Positions 8,042-15,257 of a DNA stretch of 62,149 nucleotides are shown here, piece after piece (the first letter of the stretch is position 1; every line of letters begins with the position of its first letter). Where the stretch lies: IMG/VR virus record IMGVR_UViG_3300020027_000007, positions 1 through 62,149 of that record. The stretch is one strand, 5' to 3'. Source of the DNA: a virus. The notes under the pieces were generated by a model, which was given only the letters and a program-made list of their open reading frames with translations, had not been told where the DNA came from and made no database searches. The position numbers and the translations under genes are program-made.

Positions 8042-8197
8042 GAAGACCCTTATTTCAAAACGAAAGCTCTGACAATGCAGACCGGTGGTCAACGTGTAAG
8101 CTGCCGGTACACCGCAGTACCCGCACTACGTACTACTACTTAATTCTTGAGAGAGAGATAGAGAGTAGTAGTAAGTAGGTTAGTTAGGAGCTATGGC

Positions 8198-8479
8198 ATG
8201 ACTAATACCCTCGAGGAACTGAGGGCTCTGGAAGTAGAGAGACTGGAGCGTCGAGCCATTCGGCGTGCCCGGGAAAGGGCCAATCGCATTGGCACCAACC
8301 TGAAGCCTCACATCAAGGAGGAGTTGTTCCGTATCGCCGACGAGGCCAAGCTGCCTCCACGCACGATGGTGCGCATCCTCATCATCGAAGCCATGGAGGC
8401 GCGCGGCAGCAACATGCTTTCGTTGCTCAAGGCATGGAAGGAGAACAACCCCAACGAGGCCGAAGTCGAAGATGACTGA
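8198..8479 (+). CDS. Small helical, possibly DNA-binding protein
   Basis: 93 aa, highly charged and helical. Residues about 37-68 (IKEELFRIADEAKLPPRTMV, then RILIIEAM) look like a ribbon-helix-helix or short HTH module, preceded by an Arg/Glu-rich helix. It is the first gene after the long regulatory stretch and is coupled (TGATG) to the next gene, so it could regulate the primase operon. Assignment is tentative. Confidence 0.6.
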   Translation: MTNTLEELRALEVERLERRAIRRARERANRIGTNLKPHIKEELFRIADEAKLPPRTMVRILIIEAMEARGSNMLSLLKAWKENNPNEAEVEDD

Positions 8480-8709
8480 TGCCCAAGCCAAGCACGGGGG
8501 ATCCTGACAGGAGAGCCATCAACTCTCACCTTTGGAAGCAGCACGAAGAACGAACAGGCAAAGGGGACAAGTTCGACCGCTTGGCATACCACGAAGAATT
8601 ACATGCCTCAGGCAACGACGGCTACGCTGGTGTTCCGCTTCACAGGCACGAGCCGGGCAATGAGGAGCGCATGGGTGAGGTAGTTCTACATGAGGGCGAG
8701 GGCACATGA
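8479..8709 (+). CDS. Hypothetical protein
   Basis: 76 aa, rich in His, Glu and Gly. It starts by TGATG overlap and its end overlaps the primase start by four bases. No family recognised; the His-rich middle may bind metal. Confidence 0.6.
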   Translation: MPKPSTGDPDRRAINSHLWKQHEERTGKGDKFDRLAYHEELHASGNDGYAGVPLHRHEPGNEERMGEVVLHEGEGT

Positions 8710-11579
8710 CGGCAGCAGCGGAGAGCTCGGGGTGGCGCAAAACCTTCGAGATGTTCCTGACTGGAGAGATGGGGGACAACCAGGAGCAGCGAGGGTACTG
8801 CCCAGTCCATGAGGATCCGCAGCTGAGCAAGACTCCATCAGCTTCGTACAACTTTGCCAAGGGCACCTTTTATTGCTTCGGAGGCTGCGGAGGTATGTCG
8901 TTCAGTAGGTTGCTGAACGCATGTCGTGAGGAGTGGCCAGAAGAGTTTCCGCGCAAGGACTCCGCCCCGGCCCCGGCCACCCGCAGTGTCCGTTCCATCT
9001 CCGACGCACCTTCGAAGCGTGGTGAAGGAGGGGTACCGCTGCCGAGCGACGAAGACGTGCGTGCATGGGTGGAGACCCTCCAGAAGATGCCCACAATGCT
9101 GGGTGTCATGAACAACAAACGAGGGTTGTCAACGGCAACCATCGAGAAGTTTGAAATTGGCTGGCACAAGGACCGCTTCACCATCCCGGTGCGGGACGCT
9201 GACGGTGTGCTTCAGAACGTGCGCCGGTACAAGCACAACGCCACCAAGGCTGCCGACAAGATGTTGAACTTGCAGGGTCATGGCGAGGCCCGCTTGTTCC
9301 TACCGTGGATGCTGAGCGAACCTGAAGTCGTCATTACCGAAGGTGAGCTCGACGCCATTATTGGTCAACACCACGGCCTCCCCACGATGAGTCACACTGC
9401 TGGTGCCAGCGTGTGGAAGCCTGCCTGGAATCCCTTGTTTCAAGACAAGGTCGTGTTCCTTTGCTACGACGTTGACGATGCCGGTACCAACGGTGCGTTG
9501 AAGGTGGCGGCAGGCGTCAGTCGTTATGCTAAGGCTGTCTACATCATCAAGCTTCCCCTTACGGTTAAGGGGTCTGACCTGACCAACTACTTCGTTGACC
9601 AGGGCTATATCGCAGAGGACTTCTACGCCTTGATGGACGAGGCGAGGATGTCTCCATATGGCAGCAAGGCAAAGAAAGACAAGCTGGATATCCAGCCCAA
9701 GAGGGTGACGTTGGAACATAGCTTGTCGGCAGAGCACAAGGGTGACCCGCTCGAGATTGTTACCACCGTGGCAGGGAAGATGCAGCCCCCTTACCTGCTG
9801 CCCCAGAAGGTGCGATACCTCTGCGACCAAAGCTTGAGCCAGGCGCAGTGTAGCAAGTGCCCGATGTCTAGCCTCGGGGGAGACATGGCGGAGCGCATTG
9901 CCAAAGACGATCCGTTCCTTTTGGAACTAATCGACAGCAGCAAGAGCGCTTCGGATGCCAGCTTGAAAGAACGCGTCAACATTACCAGTCGTTGCAAAGT
10001 GGTAGAGATAGAGATTGAAAAGGAATGGAACGTTGAAGAGCTCATTGTCCTTCCGTCAGTGGACAATCGTGATGAGCAAACGCAGACGCCAATTACGCGC
10101 CGGGTCTACAACGTTGGTGAGTTCGCTACTCCGGTCAACACCACCAGCAGGCTCGTTGGGTTCAATACCAGCGACCCGAGAAACAAACGAGCCGTCTTCC
10201 AGAGCTGGGAATGCGAGCAAACAAAAACCAACATCGACGTCTTTGAACTGACACCGGAACTGCGTAAGGCTCTCAAGGTTTTCCAGCCTGCCAAGGGTCA
10301 GCCGGTACTGAAGAAGATGGGTGACATTGCTCGCGACTTAGAGGCCAACATCACCAAGATTTACGGGCGTGTGCCACTGCACGTCGCGTACGACACGGTG
10401 TGGCATAGCGTCATGGATTTCAAGTTCAAAGGCGTTGTGTTGGGCAAGGGATGGCTTGAGCTGCTGGTGCTGGGCGACACCCGTACCGGCAAGAGCGAGG
10501 CGGCCCTACGGCTCTCAGACCATTACAACGCAGGGGTGTTGAAGAGCTGCGAGGGGGCAACGTTCGCTGGTCTAGTGGGCGGTGCAGAGTCCGTTGGTGG
10601 CAAGTCCTGGATGGTGAAGTGGGGCACCATTCCCCTCAACGACCGCAGGTTGGTCGTGCTTGATGAGGTGTCGGGTATTGCTGACAAGAACATCATGGAG
10701 CAGATGAGCTCAGTTCGCTCTAGTGGTCGTGCGCAAATCACCAAAATTGTCAGCCAGGAAACCAGCGCACGAACACGTCTCATATGGATTGGCAACCCAG
10801 TGGACGGCACCACCCTCCGACACATGAACGGGGCTATCGAGGGCATCCAGAAGCTGGTGAAGAACCCAGAGGACATTGCCCGCTTTGATATGGCAATGGC
10901 AGTGGCTAGCGATGAGGTTGACAGCGGCATCATCAACGCTACCAATCCACCTCACGTGGAGCACGTGTACACGAGCGAGCTGTGTAGTGCCCTTGTTTCG
11001 TGGGCTTGGAGTCGCAAGGTAGACCAGGTCACATGGAAGGACGGCACCGAGGACTACATCCTGCGGGCGGCCGAGGAACTGGGGGAGCGGTACGTTGCTG
11101 AGCCGCCCCTCATTCAGGTTGAAAATGCACGTGTGAAGTTGGCACGCATTGCTGTGGCCATTGCCGCTCGTGTGTTCAGCTGCGACAAGACCGGCAACCT
11201 AGTTGTCGTGGGCAACGAGCACGTTGACGCAGCCGTGCAGTTGCTGGACTCGTTGTACGGAACTGAGAGCTTTGGTTACCAGCAGCACAGCGTTCGCACC
11301 ATCAGGAACAGAGAGCGTGCCGAGGACAGCAAGCGGCAAGCGCGCATGTACTTGATGGGCGAGGAGAACGTGCTGTACACCCTGCTGCAATCTCGTGGAG
11401 ACATGTTCAAGCCAAGGGACTTCGAGGAATCTGGCAGCATGCACAAGGAGCAGGCGCAAGAGGCTGTTCGTCAACTGGGCCAGTGGAAAATGATCCGAAG
11501 AAGGAACAAGGGTTACTTGAGCATGGAGCCCGCCCTCATTGACATCCTGAGTGAACTGGAAGACAAATTCGAAGAATAG
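8706..11579 (+). CDS. Primase fused to MCM-like AAA+ helicase
   Basis: 957 aa. The N-terminus has a CHC2-like zinc site, CPVH near 32 and CFGGC near 58. A TOPRIM core follows: ITEGELDAI near 211 and CYDVDDAG near 253, as in DnaG primases. A middle region has a possible second zinc site (CDQ...CSKC, about 375-390). The C-terminal half is an AAA+ ATPase: Walker A LGDTRTGKS near 590, Walker B LVVLDEVSG near 648, then SARTRLIWIGNP and IARFDMAMAV near 724, the sensor and arginine-finger pattern of MCM helicases (compare SRFDL). It ends in a probable winged helix. One chain would unwind the fork and prime it. Most phages use a RecA-fold helicase domain here, so the MCM-like domain is unusual. Confidence 0.85.
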   Translation: MTAAAESSGWRKTFEMFLTGEMGDNQEQRGYCPVHEDPQLSKTPSASYNFAKGTFYCFGGCGGMSFSRLLNACREEWPEEFPRKDSAPAPATRSVRSISDAPSKRGEGGVPLPSDEDVRAWVETLQKMPTMLGVMNNKRGLSTATIEKFEIGWHKDRFTIPVRDADGVLQNVRRYKHNATKAADKMLNLQGHGEARLFLPWMLSEPEVVITEGELDAIIGQHHGLPTMSHTAGASVWKPAWNPLFQDKVVFLCYDVDDAGTNGALKVAAGVSRYAKAVYIIKLPLTVKGSDLTNYFVDQGYIAEDFYALMDEARMSPYGSKAKKDKLDIQPKRVTLEHSLSAEHKGDPLEIVTTVAGKMQPPYLLPQKVRYLCDQSLSQAQCSKCPMSSLGGDMAERIAKDDPFLLELIDSSKSASDASLKERVNITSRCKVVEIEIEKEWNVEELIVLPSVDNRDEQTQTPITRRVYNVGEFATPVNTTSRLVGFNTSDPRNKRAVFQSWECEQTKTNIDVFELTPELRKALKVFQPAKGQPVLKKMGDIARDLEANITKIYGRVPLHVAYDTVWHSVMDFKFKGVVLGKGWLELLVLGDTRTGKSEAALRLSDHYNAGVLKSCEGATFAGLVGGAESVGGKSWMVKWGTIPLNDRRLVVLDEVSGIADKNIMEQMSSVRSSGRAQITKIVSQETSARTRLIWIGNPVDGTTLRHMNGAIEGIQKLVKNPEDIARFDMAMAVASDEVDSGIINATNPPHVEHVYTSELCSALVSWAWSRKVDQVTWKDGTEDYILRAAEELGERYVAEPPLIQVENARVKLARIAVAIAARVFSCDKTGNLVVVGNEHVDAAVQLLDSLYGTESFGYQQHSVRTIRNRERAEDSKRQARMYLMGEENVLYTLLQSRGDMFKPRDFEESGSMHKEQAQEAVRQLGQWKMIRRRNKGYLSMEPALIDILSELEDKFEE

Positions 11580-11621
11580 CGGCACCGGCAACCACTAGGC
11601 TTAACACACAAGGAGGGCACA

Positions 11622-11789
11622 ATGAAAAAGCTCGTAAAGGTACTGCGAGATTTAGTTGAGGAACTGGGCAACATTCACGGTATCTTAAACGACATCCGAA
11701 TTAGCGTTTCCTCGATGGCTGAAGACATTCAGGAGATGAAAAATTCCACCAACGCCATGGTTGATGTTTACCTGAAGGAGAACTTGTGA
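11622..11789 (+). CDS. Small helical protein, possible coiled coil
   Basis: 55 aa. The leader ACAAGGAGGGCACA directly precedes the ATG. Heptad-like spacing of Leu, Ile and Val (KKLVKVLRDLVEELGNIHG) predicts a coiled coil. Its TGA overlaps the GTG of the FAD-binding gene. Function unknown. Confidence 0.65.
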   Translation: MKKLVKVLRDLVEELGNIHGILNDIRISVSSMAEDIQEMKNSTNAMVDVYLKENL

Positions 11790-12589
11790 GAGTCCTTGTT
11801 CTGGGTTGCGGTCCGGCGGGTCTGATGGCCTGTCACGCAGCCGCACTGACCGGGCACGATGTCGTTGTCGTTAGCAAACGTCGCAAGTCTGAGATGTACG
11901 GGGCGCAGTACTTGCACGCTGCTATCCCCGAGGTCGACTGCGGCAAGCCACGGCTCATTGAGTACAAGCTTGACGGTACCGTTGACGGCTACCGTGCCAA
12001 GGTGTACGGGCCGGAAAGCCGTCGTGCCGTCAGCCCCGAGAGCTTGGAGGCCAACCACCAAGGCTGGAACATCCGCCGGGCTTACGACGACCTCTGGGAC
12101 ATGTACGGACAGTACGTTGTCGACATGGAGTTCAAGGCACCGGCGGACCTTCACCAGTTCCTGCACAACGGTGGCTACGGGCAAGAGTTGGTCATCTCCA
12201 GCCTCCCAGCTCCGTTGCTCTGCGCAACGGATCACTCGTTCATGGGCGAGGATATCTGGGCCATTGGCGACGCGCCGGAACGGGGTGTGTTCAACCCCAT
12301 TGCCGTGCCCGCTGAAACCGTTGTGTGCAACGGAGACCCCAACGTCAGTTGGTACCGCACGGCCAACGTGTTCGGCCGTTCTACGACCGAATGGCCTGGG
12401 AGGCGCAAGCCCCCAATAGAAGGGGTGGCCCGTGTGACCAAGCCGCTGAGCACCGATTGCGATTGTTGGCCCCTCATCCGTCGAGTCGGGCGGTACGGCC
12501 AATGGCAGAAGGGTGTGTTGAGCCACACGGCTTACCAGGAGACGGCTGAGTATCTCGGCGGTCAAGGCATTCAGGAGGCGTTGTTCTGA
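11786..12589 (+). CDS. FAD-dependent oxidoreductase
   Basis: 267 aa from a GTG overlapping the previous stop. The N-terminus VLVLGCGPAGLMACHAA is a classic dinucleotide-binding GxGxxG motif, followed by VVVVSKRRKS, the end of the second strand of a Rossmann fold. The middle contains a DIWAIGDAPE segment and the C-terminus RRVGRYGQWQKGVLSH. It is shorter than most flavoprotein oxidoreductases, so the substrate domain is small. It is coupled to an AsnB-type enzyme, a HAD phosphatase and a DUF1599 protein, suggesting one pathway. Substrate unknown. Confidence 0.75.
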   Translation: MRVLVLGCGPAGLMACHAAALTGHDVVVVSKRRKSEMYGAQYLHAAIPEVDCGKPRLIEYKLDGTVDGYRAKVYGPESRRAVSPESLEANHQGWNIRRAYDDLWDMYGQYVVDMEFKAPADLHQFLHNGGYGQELVISSLPAPLLCATDHSFMGEDIWAIGDAPERGVFNPIAVPAETVVCNGDPNVSWYRTANVFGRSTTEWPGRRKPPIEGVARVTKPLSTDCDCWPLIRRVGRYGQWQKGVLSHTAYQETAEYLGGQGIQEALF

Positions 12590-13473
12590 TGGGGGCTTCG
12601 GCTGGCTACATTGGCGAGATCATCCGCCGTCGTCTCATTCAACAGACCAAGGACTGCGAGAGCCCTGTCGGCATCGCTCTTAGCGGTGGGGTTGATTCTT
12701 GCAGCATCCTCGCGGCGATGTGCTTCAACGGGGTCCGACCGGTTGTGTTCTCGTACACCCCAGACAGCCACGAATCAACGGACTTCAAAATGGCCCGAGA
12801 GTGTGCCGGAGACCTTGGCCTGGAGTTCGTGCCGGTCTATTTTCCCATGAGCACCGCACAGCTTGAAGCCGGTGCCCGGGAGGTCGTCTCTTACGGCTAC
12901 AAGACCAAGTTGGAAGTCGAATGCCTTGTGCCGATGATGCACGTGCTAAGGGTGGCAGCTCGGGTCGGCGTGCACTGCCTCTACACTGGGGATCAAGCCG
13001 ACGGGTTCTTCATCAACAATAACTGGATGGCACGCAACTTCGACCGTGCACAAGGCATTCCCGGCCCTTTGCGTAGAGCCGTCAGCAAGGATGATGACCC
13101 GTGGCGTATTGACAAACTACGGGACATCTACTGGAATGAGGACCGTAGCTGCTCCGGTGCCCTTCAGTTCTTGGGCGGCACGGTCGGCGTGTCCGTTCAG
13201 GTGCCGTACCGAGACGAGGCCATTCGAGAAGCGTTCAAGGGCAGCCTCTGGACGGACATCAATGAGCCCCGCATCAAGGAGCCCATCCGCCTTGCGTTCA
13301 AGGACATTTTGAACGTGCGCATCCCGACGCGCCCGCTGCCTGTCAACCTACACAAGGGCGACAGCTTGTTCGCCGAAACGATGGGTCGCAAACTCATGGG
13401 TGCCGAGCATCTTCGGGGGCCATGGGCAACTACTACTGGCCTCTATTCCGCTATGGCCCGAGGCAGCATCTGA
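12589..13473 (+). CDS. Asparagine synthase-like PP-loop enzyme
   Basis: 294 aa. The PP-loop SGGVDS is near residue 29 (GIALSGGVDSCSILAAM) and is followed by FSYTPDSHESTDFKMARECA and YTGDQADGFF, matching the synthetase half of AsnB (SGGLDS, D-x-x-x-AR, SGEGSDE). The glutaminase domain is absent, so it would need free ammonia or another amine. PP-loop enzymes adenylate a carbonyl or carboxylate and replace the oxygen with nitrogen. Coupling to the flavoprotein and HAD genes suggests amide or amine formation on a nucleotide or small molecule. Confidence 0.82.
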   Translation: MGASAGYIGEIIRRRLIQQTKDCESPVGIALSGGVDSCSILAAMCFNGVRPVVFSYTPDSHESTDFKMARECAGDLGLEFVPVYFPMSTAQLEAGAREVVSYGYKTKLEVECLVPMMHVLRVAARVGVHCLYTGDQADGFFINNNWMARNFDRAQGIPGPLRRAVSKDDDPWRIDKLRDIYWNEDRSCSGALQFLGGTVGVSVQVPYRDEAIREAFKGSLWTDINEPRIKEPIRLAFKDILNVRIPTRPLPVNLHKGDSLFAETMGRKLMGAEHLRGPWATTTGLYSAMARGSI

Positions 13474-14129
13474 TGGGCTGGCTGCAAGAGGACAGCCCGA
13501 TTGTTGCCCTTGACTACGACGGCACCCTCGGTGTCTATCACTACCACTTCACGAACTTCGCCAGTGAGTGGGTTGGTCGTGCATTGCCCGGTGGGTACGA
13601 CGGCGGCAAGCCGTTCTATCAACACCTCGGCCTCAGCAAAGAGACGTACCGCAAGTGCAAGCTCGCCTACCGGCGCGGCGGCCTCAAGCGCAGCATGCCT
13701 GCGTACGGCGGAGCTGCGGAACTGACTCGGATAGTTCGGTTGCGCAAGGCAAGGGTCATCATCTGCACGACGCGTCCGTTCCTCAGCCTCGAGGACATCG
13801 AGGGAGACACGGTGCACAATGCCAGGCGGCATGGCATCCAGTTCGACTACATGATTAGCGGCGAGAAGAAGTACCACGAGCTGAAGAAGCTGGTGGACCC
13901 AGAGCGCATCGTGATGGTGCTGGAAGACCAGGACGACATGCTTGCCCAGGCCACCCGCCTCTCCCTCCCCGCAGTGCGCATCCTGCGAGCACACAACGAC
14001 GCTTCCATTCTAGAAGTGGAACACGAAGTAGACAGCCTCCAGGCCGCTACTGAGCTAGCCTTGCAACGTATGGCCATTCGGCGCAGTGAACGATATCTAG
14101 CTAGTGAACGCGAGAGGAAACGCGCATGA
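13473..14129 (+). CDS. HAD-superfamily phosphatase-like protein
   Basis: 218 aa from the ATG overlapping the previous TGA. HAD motifs are visible: LDYDGTLG (motif I, near 13), IICTTRPF (motif II, near 97), a lysine in GEKKYHELKK (motif III), and VLEDQDDM (motif IV, near 148). A basic helix ends the protein. It could remove phosphate from a nucleotide or pathway intermediate; a polynucleotide 3'-phosphatase role is also possible. It is fourth in the oxidoreductase operon. Confidence 0.75.
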   Translation: MGWLQEDSPIVALDYDGTLGVYHYHFTNFASEWVGRALPGGYDGGKPFYQHLGLSKETYRKCKLAYRRGGLKRSMPAYGGAAELTRIVRLRKARVIICTTRPFLSLEDIEGDTVHNARRHGIQFDYMISGEKKYHELKKLVDPERIVMVLEDQDDMLAQATRLSLPAVRILRAHNDASILEVEHEVDSLQAATELALQRMAIRRSERYLASERERKRA

Positions 14130-14536
14130 TCGGATACGAGGAGAAGCCAGTCGGCAAGCAGGGCCGCGAGGTTGAGGTGTTGTTCGACCCCAACATCACC
14201 CGGCCGGTGCTCGTGCTGTACATGCCTGCTGCAACAGAGGGCACGGTTCAGACCGATGGTATGTGGTCCATCGTTGCCTTCTACAACCAGTGCGTCAATC
14301 TCGTGTACACCAAGAACATCACGTACCGAGACGCCTGGCGTAGGCAGGGGTACATGGGAAACACGGCTCGCATTATGAGCAAGGTGGAGCGGCTCAAGGC
14401 CATGTTGTGGCAGGACCACCAGCTCGAAGACGCCAACGAGCCGGTATCAGACACGTTGCTTGACCTCGCCAACGTGACCGCGTTCGCTGCCATCAACCAA
14501 AGCGAGGGCAACAAGTGGGGAGTGCGGCACCCATGA
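14126..14536 (+). CDS. DUF1599-like nucleotide-modification-associated protein
   Basis: 136 aa; the start overlaps the HAD stop. The C-terminal two thirds (YRDAWRRQGYMGNTARIMSK, then ERLKAMLWQD and SDTLLDLANVTAFAAI) resemble DUF1599, which Pfam calls nucleotide modification associated domain 1. The family is helical and occurs in phages near nucleotide enzymes. Its presence here supports a nucleotide-level role for the neighbouring enzymes. Its activity is not known. Confidence 0.65.
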   Translation: MIGYEEKPVGKQGREVEVLFDPNITRPVLVLYMPAATEGTVQTDGMWSIVAFYNQCVNLVYTKNITYRDAWRRQGYMGNTARIMSKVERLKAMLWQDHQLEDANEPVSDTLLDLANVTAFAAINQSEGNKWGVRHP

Positions 14537-14727
14537 TTGAAATCAAGGGTCTTCGAGAGGTGTGTGCACACGACATGTGTGCCTCCAAGGCGTGTGGCGA
14601 AATGATTGGCTGCATTGCAGCGATGGCCTGGAAGGATGAGAAGACCGGTCAGGTCTACGTCATGCACGTCATGTGTGCTCCGCCCAAGCTGCGCAAGGCT
14701 TACCACGAGGCTGGGCGCAATGGCTGA
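14533..14727 (+). CDS. Small Cys-rich protein
   Basis: 64 aa, ATGA overlap with the previous gene. Four cysteines plus His in the first half (CAHDMCASKAC) and VMHVMCAPP later suggest a small zinc fold. No family recognised. It is the first of three coupled small zinc-type proteins before the polymerase. Confidence 0.65.
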   Translation: MIEIKGLREVCAHDMCASKACGEMIGCIAAMAWKDEKTGQVYVMHVMCAPPKLRKAYHEAGRNG

Positions 14728-14983
14728 CTTCGGCTGGGAAGACATGCCTGACAGCCTGGCGGAATTGCTGTACGAGTTCCACGAGGGGTCGCATGCCTTG
14801 ACGAGGTTGGTTGCGTACCTGCCGAAGTTCAACGACTGGGTTGAGGAGAACGTTGCCAAGTGCAACTCTGAAGCCTTCTATGCACACGACGCCTCAGCCG
14901 GTAAGTGTGGCGAGCTGCCGGTGCCGGGTTCAGAGTTTTGTCCGGTGCACATGCCTGCCGAGGAGTTGGGCGACAATGGCTGA
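14720..14983 (+). CDS. Small protein with C-terminal zinc site
   Basis: 87 aa, starting ATGGCTGA over the previous stop. The N-terminal part is helical; the C-terminus CGELPVPGSEFCPVHMP matches a small Cys/His treble-clef-like motif seen in many actinophage proteins. Function unknown. Confidence 0.65.
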   Translation: MADFGWEDMPDSLAELLYEFHEGSHALTRLVAYLPKFNDWVEENVAKCNSEAFYAHDASAGKCGELPVPGSEFCPVHMPAEELGDNG

Positions 14984-15257
14984 CGTTCGGGTCAACGTGT
15001 ACGAAGATGGCATTGTGGCCGTTGAGTTTGACCACGCATGCATCGTTCGGGACAAGCGTCGTATGTTGAACGACGAGGAGTTCTGGGATGACGTGTTCGG
15101 GATGCCTGACCCCTTCGCCGTAGAGGAACCGGACATGGACTGCATTGGCATCGACAGCCCTACGCCGTGCCCGGAATGCGGAGCTACCGGTGCTTGTGGC
15201 AACGACAGTGAAGGCCGCCCCATGATTCATGTAGTACAGGAGGATGATGAAGGCTAA
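14976..15257 (+). CDS. Small zinc-ribbon protein
   Basis: 93 aa, start coupled to the previous stop. The N-terminus is beta-rich and acidic; the C-terminus has CPECGATGAC, a half zinc ribbon. The end overlaps the polymerase start by 14 bases. It may be a small polymerase accessory factor, by position only. Confidence 0.65.
   Translation: MADVRVNVYEDGIVAVEFDHACIVRDKRRMLNDEEFWDDVFGMPDPFAVEEPDMDCIGIDSPTPCPECGATGACGNDSEGRPMIHVVQEDDEG

Larger units (their letters stand above)
7596..8197 (+). promoter_or_regulatory. 600-base gene-free regulatory stretch
   Basis: No convincing gene is present. The stretch holds an inverted repeat CTCGAGG/CCTCGAG (7604-7610 with 7623-7629), a terminator hairpin (7648-7680), an operator-like dyad CTCGAT-N6-ATCGAG (8024-8041), and a 10-bp inverted repeat TACTACTACT/AGTAGTAGTA (8131-8140 with 8164-8173) around a purine-rich GAGAGAGAGATAGAGAG run. 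It lies between the recombination operon and the primase operon and is locally less GC-rich, so it may hold an early promoter, a replication origin, or both. No promoter is confidently placed. Confidence 0.55.

Noticed and set aside
7685-8143. Possible 152-aa gene in the regulatory stretch
   Set aside because: No ribosome site, poor codon third-position GC, Pro/Ser/Arg-rich sequence without domain features.
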